NCBI GenBank assembly: GCA_020744425.1
Contig: JAGMUV010000001.1
Location: 6,138,001 to 6,202,000 of the forward strand
Direction: 5' to 3'
From: Dactylonectria macrodidyma
Lineage: Eukaryota > Ascomycota > Sordariomycetes > Hypocreales > Nectriaceae
Length of the DNA stretch: 64,000 nt
Made by a program: the position numbers and the translations under genes. Shown piece after piece: positions 21,965-35,650 of the stretch. The stretch's first letter is position 1. Each line of letters begins with the position of its first letter. The notes beneath the pieces were generated by a model, which had not been told where the DNA came from, ran no database searches, and worked only from the letters and a program-made list of their open reading frames with translations.

Positions 21965-24583
21965 GTCGAAAATTCTTGGAGCGAGAATGGGTCGATTGAA
22001 CTTCAGACGAACAGTAAATCACGAATACAGGCCGCAACCGAGGATGAAAGAGATCATTGGGAGAAAGAAAGAAAAAGATCTGCCAAACACAGTGTCGTCA
22101 ACTTTGCCACAATCATCTTTGAAGGGTAAGAAATGCACCAAGACCCTTGCTCTCTCTTATCGGACTCTGGCCTCCCTCTACACCCCAAAAATCAGCTGAG
22201 GTCGGGCCGGGAGAATTACAGAGTGCTGTCATGTTGTAGATCCTTCGACGCGTTCGCATATCGTCGTGGGTGGGTTCCATAAATCCGCGTGGCACTTCAT
22301 GGGTCGTTACGACGGATCTAATGGTCCGGATGTGGCTCGCGGTGCGCAATTCCTTCTACATTGCATTCTGATAACCTTTACAGCAGGTATAGAATACTTC
22401 TTTCGTCTAGGACCTGCATACTCAACCATGAATCATGACATATTCTCAATAGTAGGCGTGGTGCTTCGATCCTTCTACTTTACGTTGGGAAGTGTCCCAC
22501 TCAACATATTTCGGTCAATGGCATGTCTTCAGTCGGAGCCGGCCGGTAGTCAAAGCGAGGCTCGTTTAGAAGGATGAGGCATTGTTCCACACCATGCCAT
22601 TTAGTGATAGGGATAGTCCTACGTATACTGGTTAATATGGAGACACTGGTAAGCATTGGGGGCTGTAAAGAAGGGCCTTGGAAGGAAAATTGGACTAGCT
22701 AGGTAGTGAATACACTTTGGCATCGAACCAGGTCAAATTTGCTGTTTGCCAATGCTTGTTGTTCGCTGAGGGGAATGGCAAATATGGAGTATCGACCACG
22801 GAGCATGGGGCTCGGAGGAGTGAGAAGGTGGTCAGTTAGCGACGGTATTTGATCCCTGCGATGTGAGATTCCCGCCACGCCGTAGCCCTATGCAAGGGCT
22901 GGACTGCAAATTATGCACCCGATTTGCTCACAGAATGTAGTGAGCAAGGGTCCCTATATCCGCCTCACAGAAGCCAATCTGAGGCCCACGAGATGTCAAC
23001 GACGAGGTTGGAAACGGATAGGTGGAGGCCCCCTTCTGTGGGTCTATTGCGTATATGTGTAAGGCAGTGCTGCTGTTACATATTAAATGGGTTGTCATCG
23101 ACCCATATTTGCTGATTCCAGTTACACAATAGAAAATGCCAAAAGCAAATACACGGTCGCTAGGGAACAAGGCGAGAAATATCTCACGCAGCTGTGCCGT
23201 CAACCAGGAGGCCAATACTTCTGCGAGGCACCTATTCAAGTAGGAGTCATGTCATATTTGGCAGCGTCATGTCCAAGTTGGGAAATGGGATGATATACTC
23301 ATGCGGATCCGAATGCTTGCTTACACGACGAGCAAGTTCTCGAGTAGCTCCCGGGGCTTTCCGAAGACAAACAACCGAGATGGCCCCTTCGGCCGGAAGT
23401 TCTCATGCGAAACAACGGCACTCGAACGGATTATGTGGAGACAAGAGACACGGATGATCCCGTTGCTTAGTGTTGCACTTGCGGATGTGACATTGACGAA
23501 GCGTAACCCTGGTCATTCTTTTTCTGGGTCGGTTTAGACGCCCTGCCGGCCAGGCACGAAATGCCACTGGCGCATATATCCGAACACTTTGTGTCGATAA
23601 AGATCGCGAAGGATGGGGATCCCGATCAGCGTGAATTCCTAAGACATATAGAGTATAAGACACAAGTGTGTTGGTTCGCGTGATCATCATACGATGGCCC
23701 GCGTGCCGACTCCACTAGGAACCAGGGATGGGTACTTAGATGCCGCAAGGGCACAAAATATGGACGAAAGAGGCCTGTACATCAATGTACCTCGAGTACC
23801 GAAGGATTCTCTTTCCGACCTCGCTAGACTCGAACTGGACAGGACACCACCAAAAGCGGCCCTGTCAATATCAGAAAATCCAGGTACGGCACGTTGTAAT
23901 TAGTTGTTTTGTATGAGGGCTTATAGACGCAGGGCGAACTTTGACGAGCTGCCCCCCTGAACCGTGTCCTAGAATGCGTCAGTCTCATCCATCGTTCGAA
24001 ATGCATCTCCATAGTCAAGAGTCCGTCCGAGTAAGACGAAAGGAGGAGCTTGGCGGAGAGGCATTGGCGAAACATGATCCTATTCTAGGCCTAGAGGGGC
24101 CAAGTGTGGTGTTCTCGTTGTGGGATCTTCTGTAAAACGGTTGAGGCCAGAATCCAGGCTGCAGTGTATTGATCCGAACACGGGTGTGAGAGACGGCACG
24201 CACGCGTCCACTGCCGGGAGAGTATCCTTCTGCGTGGCAAGAATAGACTTTCGATGCTGGGCATCTTACGAGTTGCCCTTGACGGCCTTTTCGTGGCTGA
24301 GTCCTGAGATGGTCCTTGGAGGTGAGATATCGTCTTGGTGGTTGTTGCAGTTTGTTAAATAGCAGGCGATATCCCTCGATTCCAAGAGTCAAACAAGTGC
24401 CTCATCACTCTGGGATTCAACACCATCTCCGTTTTCTCCGGCTGAATTAGAGCTGGGTAATGTTCACCAACTTTTATAATCCATTCTCGTGTCTAGGTTT
24501 CAACACTTATTTTGCCATTGACACCCTTCAAACGTCTCAACCTCCTCTCATCATCTCTGATATTCCACCCTTACACCAACATC
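21965..24583. other. Long gene-free stretch, divergent promoter of hydrolase and polyketide synthase
   Basis: About 2.6 kb carry only short frames with no family resemblance and no obvious repeat. The frame at 22266-22577 has hydrophobic patches but lacks any recognisable motif. The region could hide a fast-evolving small gene, which I cannot support. Confidence 0.4.
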
Positions 24584-27500
24584 ATGACTGTAGACGCTCT
24601 CCCTCCCATTGCCATTGTGGGCATGGCGTGCAAGTTCCCTGGTGGTTCTTCTACGCCGCATAAGCTCTGGGACATGATTGCCCAGAAGCAATCCGGGCGA
24701 TGCGAGATTCCCAAGAGCCGGATGAATGTTGATGCCTTCTACCACCCAGATCCCGACAGGAACGGAACAGTACATCTATTACGGCTCTTATATGTGTATC
24801 TTACACTGACATATCACAGTTCAACATCCGTGCTGCCCACTTCCTAGATGAAGACATCTCCGCCTTTGACGCGTCCTTCTTCTCCATCTCACCCGCTGAA
24901 GCTAGCGGCATGGACCCGCAGCAGCGGATGATGATGGAGTCTGCGTACGAGGCCATCGAGAACGCCGGTATCCCGATGGAGGCGCTCTCAGGATCCAACA
25001 CTAGCTGCTACGTCGGCTGCTTCTCGCGCGACTACAACGAGATGCTCACGCACGACCCCGAGACGTCGCCCGTTTACGTGTCGACTGGCAATGGCGCTGC
25101 TATTCTGTCTAATCGTATCAGCTACATGTTCAACCTCAAGGGGCCGAGTTTGACGGTTGATACGGCTTGTAGTAGCAGCTTGGTCGCCTTGCATCTCGCT
25201 TGTCAGAGTCTTCGAACAGGTGAGAGCAAGTCGGCTCTCGTTGGCGGCACCAACTTGATCTTCAACCCGGACGTCATGATTGCCATGTCCAACGTGCACT
25301 TCCTCGGGCCCGACGCAAAGTGTCACACATATGACCACCAAGCCAACGGATACTCTCGCGGTGAGGGCATTGCGGCTATCTATCTGAAGCCCCTGGAAGA
25401 TGCCATCCGGGACAACGACACGATCCGGGCTGTAATCCGCAGCTCAGTGTCAAACCAGGACGGCCGCACTGCTGGTATCATGCTTCCGTCGCGAGAGGCC
25501 CAGGAGATTCTCATCCGAGCCGCCTACGAGAGCGCCGGTTGCGATCCCGCGTCGGTCGGCTACTTTGAGGCTCACGGTACTGGAACGCCGGCCGGTGACC
25601 CCATTGAGGCCGGCGCCATCGGAGCAACACTCGGACAACATAGACAGGACGGTGAAGAGAACCGGTTGTATGTGGGAAGCATCAAAACCAACATTGGCCA
25701 TCTCGAAGGCGCAAGTGGCCTTGCGAGCGTCATCAAGACGGTGCTTGCCCTAGAAAAGGGCTTGATCCCGCCCAACCTACACTTTGAGAAGGGCAACGAA
25801 GCCATCGACTTTGAGGGCTGGAGGATCCGTGTACCAACCGAAGTGACGCCCTGGCCGACTTCAAACGTGAGGAGAGCAAGCATCAACTCATTTGGATTCG
25901 GCGGGACAAACGCCCATATCATTCTCGACGATGCGTACCACTACCTCGCCGAGCGTGGCTTGACAGGCTCCCACTGCACATCAGCCAAACCCCTTCTCCT
26001 CGACGGCACATCTAGTCCCATCGCCGATAACGAATCTCCCGCTCTTTCTGGCTACGCCTCAGCCGATAGCGAGCACGGCGACGATATATCCAAGCAGCAC
26101 CGTATCTTCGTCTGGTCGACGCACGAAGAGGGCACGGCCAAGGACAGCGCGGCGGCATACGTCGAGGAGCTGCGGAAGCGCAAGCATGTTGACGAGCAGC
26201 GGTTTCTGAGCAACTTGTCGTACACGCTGGGTGAGAGGAGGTCGCGGCTGATGATGAAGTTCTTTATTGTTGCGAATTCGCTCGAGGACTTAACGACCAA
26301 GTTAGAGAATACGCGCCAGAAACCGATTCGATCAGATGTAAGCTACTATAGTGAACTTGGGTATGTTGGATAGTTACTAATACGATATACAGGCTTCTCG
26401 TGCTCCCCGTACCGCCTTTGTCTTTACGGGACAGGGCGCTCAGTGGTGGGGAATGGGCCGAGAACTACTCTCAACGTACTCCGTCTTCAAAGACTCGATT
26501 GCCTCTGCTGAAGCCACTCTTCAGTCCCTTGGGTGTACTTGGTCACTCCTGGAAGAACTCCAAAAAGACAAGGAAACATCTCGCGTCGGCGAGGCTGAAA
26601 TCAGCCAGCCGCTATGCACCGCCATTCAGATGGCCTTCGTCGACCTCCTCGCCGACTGGGGCGTTTTGCCTCAGATGGTCATTGGCCACTCAAGCGGTGA
26701 GATTGCAGCCGCCTACGCAGCGGGAAAGCTTCCCTTCCGTTCGGCTGTAAAGGTGGCGTATTTTAGGGGTTTGATCTCGTCCCGTGTTCAAAAGAGCGGT
26801 GCCATGATGGCCTGTGGGCTGTCCGAGGAGGCCGCTCAGGAGTACATCTCGCAGCTCGATGCTTCGGCTGGCAAGGTCAATGTAGCTTGTATCAACAGCC
26901 CCTCTAATGTCACCATCTCTGGCGACGTAGATGCCATCGACGCCCTCGAGAAGACGCTCAAGGAGGAGAATGTCTTTGCCAGGAAGCTCAAGGTCAGCAC
27001 GGCCTATCACTCGCACCACATGCAAGAGGTCGCCGAGCAGTATCTCGAGACGCTGGCCGACCTCGAGCTATCCAACGCTGGAGCAACTCCTGGCCGCACC
27101 TGCGAGATGATCTCGACCGTCACCTGTACTTCAACTGCTGAAGTTCATCTCGACGCCAGGTACTGGGTCGACAACATGCTGTCACCCGTCCGTTTCTCAC
27201 AGGGTCTGCAGATGCTCTGCACCGCAAAGTCTTCCAGTGCTGGTAGAGCAAAGAGACGTGGCAACAACACGGGCGTCAACATCCTCGTTGAGATCGGCCC
27301 CCATTCCGCCCTCGCTGGCCCTGTCAAGCAAGTCCTGGTTGCCAACGACTTGCAGAAGAACGGAGGCATCGCGTACTACTCGGCTCTCGTCAGAGACAAG
27401 GACGCCTGCGAGACTACTCTCGAGGCTGTGGCGTCTCTCTGGGCTCGCGGCGTGCCGGCGCAGCTGCAAAAGGCAAACGAGCCAGACCAAACAAGCACAC

Positions 27501-30500
27501 TGCCTCAAGTCCTAGTCGATTTGCCTCCGTATCCATGGAACCATAGCAAGAAGTTCTGGGCCGAGTCCCGTCTCAGCTCGCAATACAGATTCCGCCCTTC
27601 ACCTCGCAATGACTTCATCGGTGCTCCTGTGGCCGACTGGAACCCGGCCGAGCCGCGATGGAGGAACTTCATCCGCGTCTCAGAGCAGCCCTGGGTCAAA
27701 GATCACCAAGTCCAGGGGTCCATCGTGTACCCTGCCGCGGGATACGTGTCCATGGCACTTGAGGCGGCCAAGCAGATGACGCCTGCGCTTGACCGAGAGC
27801 GCGTCGTCGGATACACCATCTCCGAGATGCTCATCAGCAGAGCCCTGGTGGTTCCCCAGACCGAACTTGGCATCGAAGTCATGTTCCACGTCAGGCCGTT
27901 CAACGCGAGCAGCCGGGCCTCGTCGGACCTGTGGAAGGAGTTCCGCGTCTTTACTCACACTGCTTCAGGTGTAAACGAGCACTGCCGTGGTCTTCTGGCC
28001 ATTAACTACGAGCAGCCAACCGGCGAGGTGGACGCAGGCCGAGAAGCAAAGGAGTCCCTCGCTCAACACGCGCACGACTTTGAGAGTGCAAAGGAGTTCT
28101 GCGTCACGGCTGCCACGCCGGATAAGATCTACGACGATTTGTCCAAAGCTGAACTGGATTATGGTCCGACGTTCCGCAACATCACCGGCCTCAGCTATGG
28201 TCCTGGCAAGGCGCTGGGAGAGCTGACGGTCCCGGATACCAAGAGCAGCATGCCTTGCAGCCATGAGTATGAGCATCTTGTTCATCCAGCCACTATGGAT
28301 ACCTTCCTGCAGACCTTATTCCCGGCCTTGACTCATGCCGCGGCCAATGTTAAGGAACCGTACATGCCTACCTTTATCCAGGAGCTGTACGTCTCAAGCA
28401 GCATCTCCAGTGAAGCCGGTCATGCGTTCAAAGCACTCTCACAAGCGGCCTTTGTAGGCTTCCGCGAGGCAACAGCCAAGATTACCGTGCGAGACGACGA
28501 GTCTGCTGCTCCAGTGGTTAGAATCCAGGGTGTGACATGTACTGCACTTACATCAAGCAACTCGGCCGATGACAACAGTGCAGTTGATGAGATCAAAAAA
28601 CTCTGCTTCGACGTCGAATGGCAGCCCGACCTAGACTTTATGACCAAGGAGCAACTCGAGGCAGACCTCACGGCGACTGGTGTCGAGGACACACCGTCCG
28701 AGTACATTGCCACACTCGAGATGGTCGCTTCGTACTTTTACGACAAGGCCCTTCAGAGTGTCACCGACGACCAAGTCATCCAGCCTCACCACCAAAAGTT
28801 CTACCGCTACATGAAGCACCACCGAGAACAGGTTGTCGCGGGTACCATCGAGCATCAGACGCCCGAGTGGCTGCAGTTCGACACGCCTGAAGTACAGGAA
28901 AAGATGGATACCTTGATCAAGCAGATCGAATCCACCGACTACGAGGGCCAGCTGCTCTGCCTCATGGGCCGCAACTTGCCTCGCATTCTTCGCAACGAGG
29001 TCGAGCCGCTGGCGCTGATGCTCGAGGACGAGCTGCTGTACAACTACTACGCGAACTCGCTAGGCATCGCCACGTCCTACGCTCATCTTCAACGATATAT
29101 CACTATGCTCTCACACAAATCGCCACAACTGCAATACCTCGAGATCGGCGCCGGCACCGGCGGAGCCACCGTCCCGATCCTCAAGGCCCTAGGCGGAGGC
29201 GCCGGTACATATCCGCGCTTCTCCAGCTACACGTACACGGACATCTCGGCAGGCTTCTTCGAGAAAGCCGAGCAAAAGTTTAGCGACTGGACGGGGCTGA
29301 TCAACTACCGCAAGCTCAACGTCGAGCAGGACCCTTACGAGCAGGGTTTCGCCGAGGACGAGAAGTTCGACGTCATCATCGCCTTTAACGTGCTGCACGC
29401 CACGACTAACATGAACACCACCATCGCCAACGCAAGGAAGCTACTCAAGACAGGCGGCAAGCTGTTGCTGCTCGAGATTATACACGTCCTGAACCGCGTG
29501 TTTCTGCCGTTTGGCAATCTTCCCGGATGGTGGATGTCCGAAGAGTCGTTCCGCCAATGGGGTCCGACCATGGACGAGCAGACTTGGGTGGCTATCTTGA
29601 AGAACAATGGGTTTGGGGATCTCAAGTCTAGTACGCCTGATCACCAGAATCCCCGAGACCAGACTGGCCGTCTTATGGTTGCTGAAGCCATCGACGCTGA
29701 GAAAGAAGAGACTAGTGTGGCTACTCTACCACTCGTCACCATCGCGACGAGCGACGCAGTCAGCAAAGAAGCGGCCTTTGTCGACGCCTTACAAACTAAG
29801 CTAGAATTCATGGGCTCAACCGTCACGACCAAGCCATTTAGCCAGCTCTCCGAAGACGACATCGTCGGCAAGACATGCATCTCCATTGCCGAGCTGAGCC
29901 AACCCCTTCTCAAGGACATCAACCCCAAGGACTTTAAAGCTCTCAAGTCCATCATCCTCAAGGGCCAGGCTTTAATCTGGCTCACTGAGGGCGGCTCTCG
30001 CGGGGCTGGCAACCCAGAGGTGGCGTTGATGCATGGTCTTGCGAGGACGCTTCGCGCGGAGCATGAGGGCGCTCACTTGACGACGTTTGACATGTCGCCT
30101 GATAGCCCTCTGTCTACGGAGCAGCGAGTCGACCTGTTGCTCGCCGTCATTAAGAAGACTTCAGAAGACACATCTGGTGACCAAGAGTTCTCAGAACAGA
30201 ACGGCCTGGTGTACATCAAACGCTGCATCGAAGCCGCCGACCTCAACGCCCGTATCGCAGGTCAGAGCAAGGCCAGCAGCGCGTCCAACGAGATGGAACC
30301 CTTCAACCAGCCCGGCCGCCCTCTAACTCTCAAGATCGCCACGCCTGGTCTCCTCGATACGCTGCGGTTTGTCGACGATCCCGTTGCCCTGGCGCCTCTC
30401 CCAGCCGACTACGTCAAGATCGACGTGCGCGCCGTCGGCCTCAACTTCCGCGACATCATGGTCTGCATGGGCCAGCTGGTCGACGACTTCCTAGGATGCG

Positions 30501-32579
30501 AGTGCAGCGGTATTGTTGCTGAAGTCGGCTCTAAAGTCTCTCATCTCAAGGTTGGCGATAGAGTCTGTACCTGGACGTTGGGCGCATACTGCAATGTCGT
30601 CCACAACCCGGCCGCTCTTGTTCAGCCTATCCCCGACGACATGGATTTCTCCGTTGCCGCCTCTCTGCCTATCGTCTACTGCACTGCCTACTATGGCCTC
30701 GTAGAGCAAGCCCGTATCAAGAAGTCCGAAACGGTCCTGATCCACGCTGCCGCCGGTGGTGTCGGCCAAGCAGCCATCATGCTGTGCAAGTTCTACGGCG
30801 CCGAAGTCTTTGTCACAGTCGGCACCAAGGACAAGAAAGAGCACATCATGAGGACGTACGGCATCCCCGAAGACCACATCTTCTCCAGCCGCAACCTCAC
30901 CTTTGTCGAAGGCGTCCGCCGGATGACGGCCGACAAGGGCGTCGACATTGTGCTCAACTGCCTCTCGGGCGACGCGCTCAAGGCGAGCTGGTCCGTCATT
31001 GCGCCGTTTGGCCGGTTCATCGAGATTGGAAAGAAGGATATCGAGGATAACACGCGACTTGGCATGGCCCCGTTTATCAGGAACGTTACACTTGCGTCTG
31101 TTGACTTGACTGTCATCTTTAGGCAGCGCAAGGCCCTCGGAGCTCAGCTGCTGTCTGATGTCATGGCTCTCTTGAGAGATGGCAACATCGGCCAGGTTTC
31201 GCCAATTACCAAGTTTTCGTTTAGCAAGACCGAAGAGGCGTTCCGGTACATGCAGGCGGGAAAGCACATGGGCAAGATTGTGCTTGTTCCCGAGGAAGAC
31301 GATATTGTGCCGGTACGTATAGCAAGTTCCTATATGTCACAATCACTAATATAATTATAGGTTGCACCGAGAGCCAAGACGGCGTATCGTCTCGACCCTG
31401 ATTCTACCTATGTCATTGCCGGCGGCTTCGGAGGCCTAGGACGAAGTCTCGCTCGCCGCATGGTATCACAAGGGGCCAAGAACCTCATCATCATGTCGCG
31501 ATCAGGAGCAGCTACCGAAGACGCGAAGAAGCTCATCAGCGACCTTCAGGATGCTGGGGTACAGGTTGAGGCCATGGCATGCGATCTCACCAATGAAGAT
31601 GAACTCAAGGAGAAGATAGAGGATACACTTAAACGCCTGCCACCTATTCGCGGTGTCATTCAAGCGGCCATGGTGCTCGAGGTATGTCTTTGTGACTGAT
31701 GAAACCCTGAACCTAGCTGTACTAACACGTTGACTCAAGGATCGCATCTTTATGAACATGCCCCACGACGTCTTCACAAAAGTTATCCGCCCCAAGGTCC
31801 ACGGATCATGGAACCTACACAACACAACCCTCTCGCAACCACTCGACTTCTTTATCATGCTCGCCAGCGCAGCCGGCATGGTTGGTGACACATCCCAGGG
31901 CAACTACGCAGCAGCCAACGCGTTCCAAGACGCCCTCGCGCACCACCGCTCCGCTCGCAATCTCCCCGCGACCGTCATCGACCTCGGCATGATCAAGTCG
32001 GTCGGCTACGTGGCCGAAAACGAGGGCGCCGCCGAGCGCAACCTAGCGCGATGGGGGTTCCTGCAGATCGAGGAGGATGAGTTCCTCGAGATGATGAATA
32101 TCGCCATGGAGAAGAATGAGAAGCGCTGCCAGATGGTTACCGGCGTTGGTACACAGGCACACTTTGATCAGAGTGAGGGCGACGTGCCGCACTGGTTCCG
32201 CGATCCTGTCTTTTCGCACCTACATAACATGCGGGCTCGAACGGTTGATCGCAACGCCAACTCTGGCCCGTCTCTCGCACAACAAGTCAAGGAGTCGCTC
32301 TCAGTTGAAGACGCTGGCTTTGTCATCCTCGACGCGCTAATGAAGAAGCTATCCAAGTCGCTCATGATTGCCCTCGAGGACATTGATCCGGCGAGCCCGA
32401 CGTCGGTGTACGGCGTCGACTCTCTGGTGGCCGTCGAGGTGAGGAACTGGTTGCTACGTGAGGTCAAGGCCGACGTGCCTGTATTTGAGATTTTACAGGC
32501 TTCGTCGTTGCAGTTGCTAGGGTACAAGATTGCCGAGAAGAGTAGTTTGGTGAGCCAAAATGCCTTGGCTGAGGAGTAG
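24584..32579 (+). CDS. Highly reducing type I polyketide synthase, KS-AT-DH-MT-ER-KR-ACP
   Basis: Five exons (24584-24769, 24820-26337, 26393-31312, 31361-31681, 31740-32579), all introns phase 0, give 2594 residues. KS: Cys179 (DTACSSS), His314 (EAHGTGT), His356 (NIGHLEG). AT: Ser668 (GHSSGE) and TAYHSHHM. DH: His1006 in H-x3-G-x4-P and Asp1204 (HPATMD). C-methyltransferase: LEIGAGTGG at 1484, apparently intact. ER: NADPH site LIHAAAGGVGQ at about 2017. KR: GGFGGLG at about 2229 with Tyr2371 (GNYAAAN). ACP: Ser2543 (GVDSLVAVEV). No thioesterase, reductase or condensation domain follows, so release needs a partner; the FSH1-type neighbour fits. The product should be a reduced, possibly methyl-branched chain. 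The exact compound cannot be predicted. Confidence 0.96.
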
Positions 32580-34132
32580 CCGATGAGGAAGCTATGTTTT
32601 GGAAGGGATTTTGGAGTATATATTATGGATTAATGTACATAACACGGTGGTGATTTCAAATTTATTTTAGTTGATGCATTCTGTTGATAATTTGACAACT
32701 TTCGTAGCAGGAAATTCCTGAAATTTTCGAGAGCGCAGTGGTGATTTTGATGACGCGCGAATACAGACCCGCCCGTGCTTAAGGGAATCACAGAGTGGCC
32801 TGCTATTTTCACTGCGTCTCCTAGCTGGGAAGAAAAAAGCAAAGTGATTGGGCTTTTATTGGTGACGTGGAGAGTGAGCTGACTGCATATTTCGCTCAGC
32901 TTCCGACATCGGTCGACTCGAAGGATTTAAGAACTCATAAAGGCAAGTGAAGGTAGCTAAGGACAGCGGTGAATTTCTGAATACTGTCGATTTCATATCT
33001 GGCAATCTTGGTGGCAGGTCAAGCGGTCCAAAATGCTCATTTTAGCGGTGTTGCGTAACAGGTTTACCCTGGAATTTTCCACCTTTGCGTTGGACGCGCG
33101 TTCAAGGTAAGGGTATTTTCCTACGTGTTTTTCTTCACCAACGACAATTGCACGCAACGTGTGTTTAGGCCCACCGTGATAATGACAATAAGTAAACAAA
33201 AGACGTTCTAGCCAACTTGAGAGAATTTATATCGATTTATATGTATCTCCGACGGACGAAGGGTTTGCACACAGGATTGGGATCGCGGGCAACGGAACCC
33301 AAGGAGTGCCTAGGGTAGGTGATGCAAATATCGATGGGATGGTGATGATGGATGCAACTGTGGATAAATACTCCAGCATCGACCGAATCCTGCCACCCTG
33401 CTTGCCGGTAGCCGAGAAGTTGCACCAAGTGACGGGATGAAGTTCCCACCTTTTGCTGGAATTACTTCATTGCGCCTTGTAGTGACGAGTCTCACCCTTC
33501 GATACGCGTCCTTCCATGCATATTCACCCATGAAAAATCCTTCATCGTGCCGGTCTGGACCTCCTAAAACAAGACTGATCGACGCCCCACCGAGGATCGT
33601 CGCCAAGAATGACACGGCGTCACATCGCCAAGTGCGGCATTATCGCCCCCCTTGCCCCGTTCCAGCCATCGTGCCAAGAGAATCCTACAGTGATGCCGCC
33701 GATGATGTACAGGGGTTGCGTTTTCGGGATAAGACATCTTTTTTTGTTATCAGATCGTGAAGAATCTCAGAATGCCTCTCTTTGAAGTCAGCGAGAAAGA
33801 CTCCACGAGTTGGGATACACAGCCAGGGGCGAGACAGATACGAGGCTTTTCTAGCCGATATTGGCTCGCTTGGTGTTGACCCAGCAACAGACCAGACTAG
33901 ACCCTCCTAAGCAGCTCAGGAGCTCAGCCGCACCGGATTCTGCGAGAGTCGAGACCCTGCCTGCAAGCGTGTGACCTCTTTGCCGCGATCCGAATCGTTC
34001 GAGGATTCTTTCATCTCAACCCACAAACTCACATGAAAACGGAACAGTTCCTACGAGCCATTTCTTATTTCATTTAAGGTTAAAACATCCCTTATTCTTA
34101 TTGTGATTTCCCTGCAGTTTTTTCTGCACAGT
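32580..34132. other. Gene-free stretch
   Basis: It contains the polyketide synthase 3' flank and the F-box gene promoter. Short frames only; no repeat or RNA is recognised. Confidence 0.5.
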
Positions 34133-35650
34133 ATGGGCTATTCCGAGATCCATTGCCAGATTTGCGGCGTTGGTTTCAACATCGGCCGCATCCGGACTGC
34201 CTCGGAGCCACGGACGGCGGCTTGGACCTCAACGAGAGTCTTCCCGGGGACATATGTCGGCAGCAAGCACTTCACTAAGAGCAACTGTCCACCAGGATGC
34301 ATGGTCGCCCTCAGAGCCCAGCGCAGTCCTTGGGGGGCTCGACGCAGAGGATACGCGGATCCAGCTGAGCCGGCATCGGCCCAGCCGGCTGGCCAGGGCG
34401 ACATGTTCCCAGAGCGTCCGGATGAAGTTCCGGAGGATGAAATCGACAGGAGGTTCCACGGCATCGGGACGACGCATAATTTGGAGCATATTGCAGGGCC
34501 AGAGTGTCTTTTCGAACCGGTCCTCGGAGGTGGCTATAGCGGCCACAATATCTCTCTGCAGGAGATGGCAGGATGCAACACGGTTCAGTGTCTCGTTCGT
34601 AAGACACCAAACTGGGAGCCCGAAGATGGAGACGAAGAGTTTGAGAAGGCAGGGGCCTTTTTCCTCAGCGGCTTGTCCGATTATATGCCCAACAGAGACG
34701 GACCGCTACCCTCCGTCTTCCCCGTGCGCCATGGCTGTACGCGGCCGAGGCCCGAGACTACATTTTGGAACGAGGAGCGTACAGAAGAATATGCTCTTCC
34801 GTTTCACACGACGTGCTTGGAGGTGTTTAAACAGGCTTCGTTGCATCGGACGGGTAACATCGACATTGCGGCTTTAACGGGATGGTGGGAGATCGAGGGA
34901 GACCACAAGCGGACGCCGGACTTTCCTCGAGATCCTGCGGTGACAAAGTCACCTACAAATTACTGGTGTCACTTCCAAGGCGATGAGTATCTGGTAGCAG
35001 ACCCCTGCCGCGTCCCCGGATTGGATTCTCTCCTTGAAATGGGACAGCAAGCTCAGGAACTCAACACTACTCAACCCAGCCTCATTGTTCAAGCCGAGCC
35101 GTCGCTTCAGGAACCAGCAACTCAAGATCCGTTCTTGCGCCTACCGCAGGAAGTCCGCACCATGATTCTACTGGAGGTGCCGTTCGATGACGTGGTGAAC
35201 CTGCAGCTGAGCTCGCGGGCGTTTTGGGATATCGGGGATGCCGTCTTCCGTAACCTCGTGGTTCGAGACTGGCCGTGGATGTGGGAAGCCTGGTCTACGC
35301 TCGGCTATTCATCATGGGCCTCAAAGACGGCTGAGGAATTGGGGAAGATGGCGACGCTTCCTCTGAAGCCGGTCAAGTCAAATAGCGATGATGCAGGCGG
35401 TGATCAAAATGATAAGCAAGAGAAGGAGGAAGCGCAGCGGGGGGATGACAGCCCTCGAAGTAAGTCTGCACCTGAATCTGGGTTTCTCAAGGGCACCCAT
35501 GCAATCGACTGGCGCAAGGTCCGACTGGCTGCTGGGACGAAGCTTGTTGGTAACCAGCTGAAAGGACTTCGCAATCGGGAGCGAATCTGGAAGGATTGCG
35601 AGGAGATTCTGCACCGGGCTGATATCTACCGACGTGAAGGGAAGATGTAG
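34133..35650 (+). CDS. F-box protein of the fungal C-x2-C N-terminal type
   Basis: The ATG at 34133 gives a single-exon protein of 505 residues starting MGYSEIHCQICGVGF, with a possible small zinc site. Middle blocks AGPECLFEP, YSGHNISLQEMAGCNT and PFHTTCLEVFKQ belong to a widespread uncharacterised fungal family. The F-box lies at about residues 340-385 (LPQEVRTMILLEVPFDDVV). A charged, low-complexity segment (NDKQEKEEAQRGDDSPRSK) follows. F-box proteins dock substrates to SCF ubiquitin ligases through Skp1. It separates the polyketide cluster from the URC block and has no evident functional tie to either. Confidence 0.82.
   Translation: MGYSEIHCQICGVGFNIGRIRTASEPRTAAWTSTRVFPGTYVGSKHFTKSNCPPGCMVALRAQRSPWGARRRGYADPAEPASAQPAGQGDMFPERPDEVPEDEIDRRFHGIGTTHNLEHIAGPECLFEPVLGGGYSGHNISLQEMAGCNTVQCLVRKTPNWEPEDGDEEFEKAGAFFLSGLSDYMPNRDGPLPSVFPVRHGCTRPRPETTFWNEERTEEYALPFHTTCLEVFKQASLHRTGNIDIAALTGWWEIEGDHKRTPDFPRDPAVTKSPTNYWCHFQGDEYLVADPCRVPGLDSLLEMGQQAQELNTTQPSLIVQAEPSLQEPATQDPFLRLPQEVRTMILLEVPFDDVVNLQLSSRAFWDIGDAVFRNLVVRDWPWMWEAWSTLGYSSWASKTAEELGKMATLPLKPVKSNSDDAGGDQNDKQEKEEAQRGDDSPRSKSAPESGFLKGTHAIDWRKVRLAAGTKLVGNQLKGLRNRERIWKDCEEILHRADIYRREGKM

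Noticed and set aside
22266..22577. 103-residue frame with hydrophobic patches upstream of the synthase
   Set aside because: No motif, no splice extension and no resemblance to a cluster gene. Composition is compatible with chance.
30491..31267. 258-residue minus-strand frame opposite the enoyl reductase domain
   Set aside because: It lies wholly inside the synthase exon, whose plus-strand frame has intact catalytic motifs. The antisense frame has no domain.
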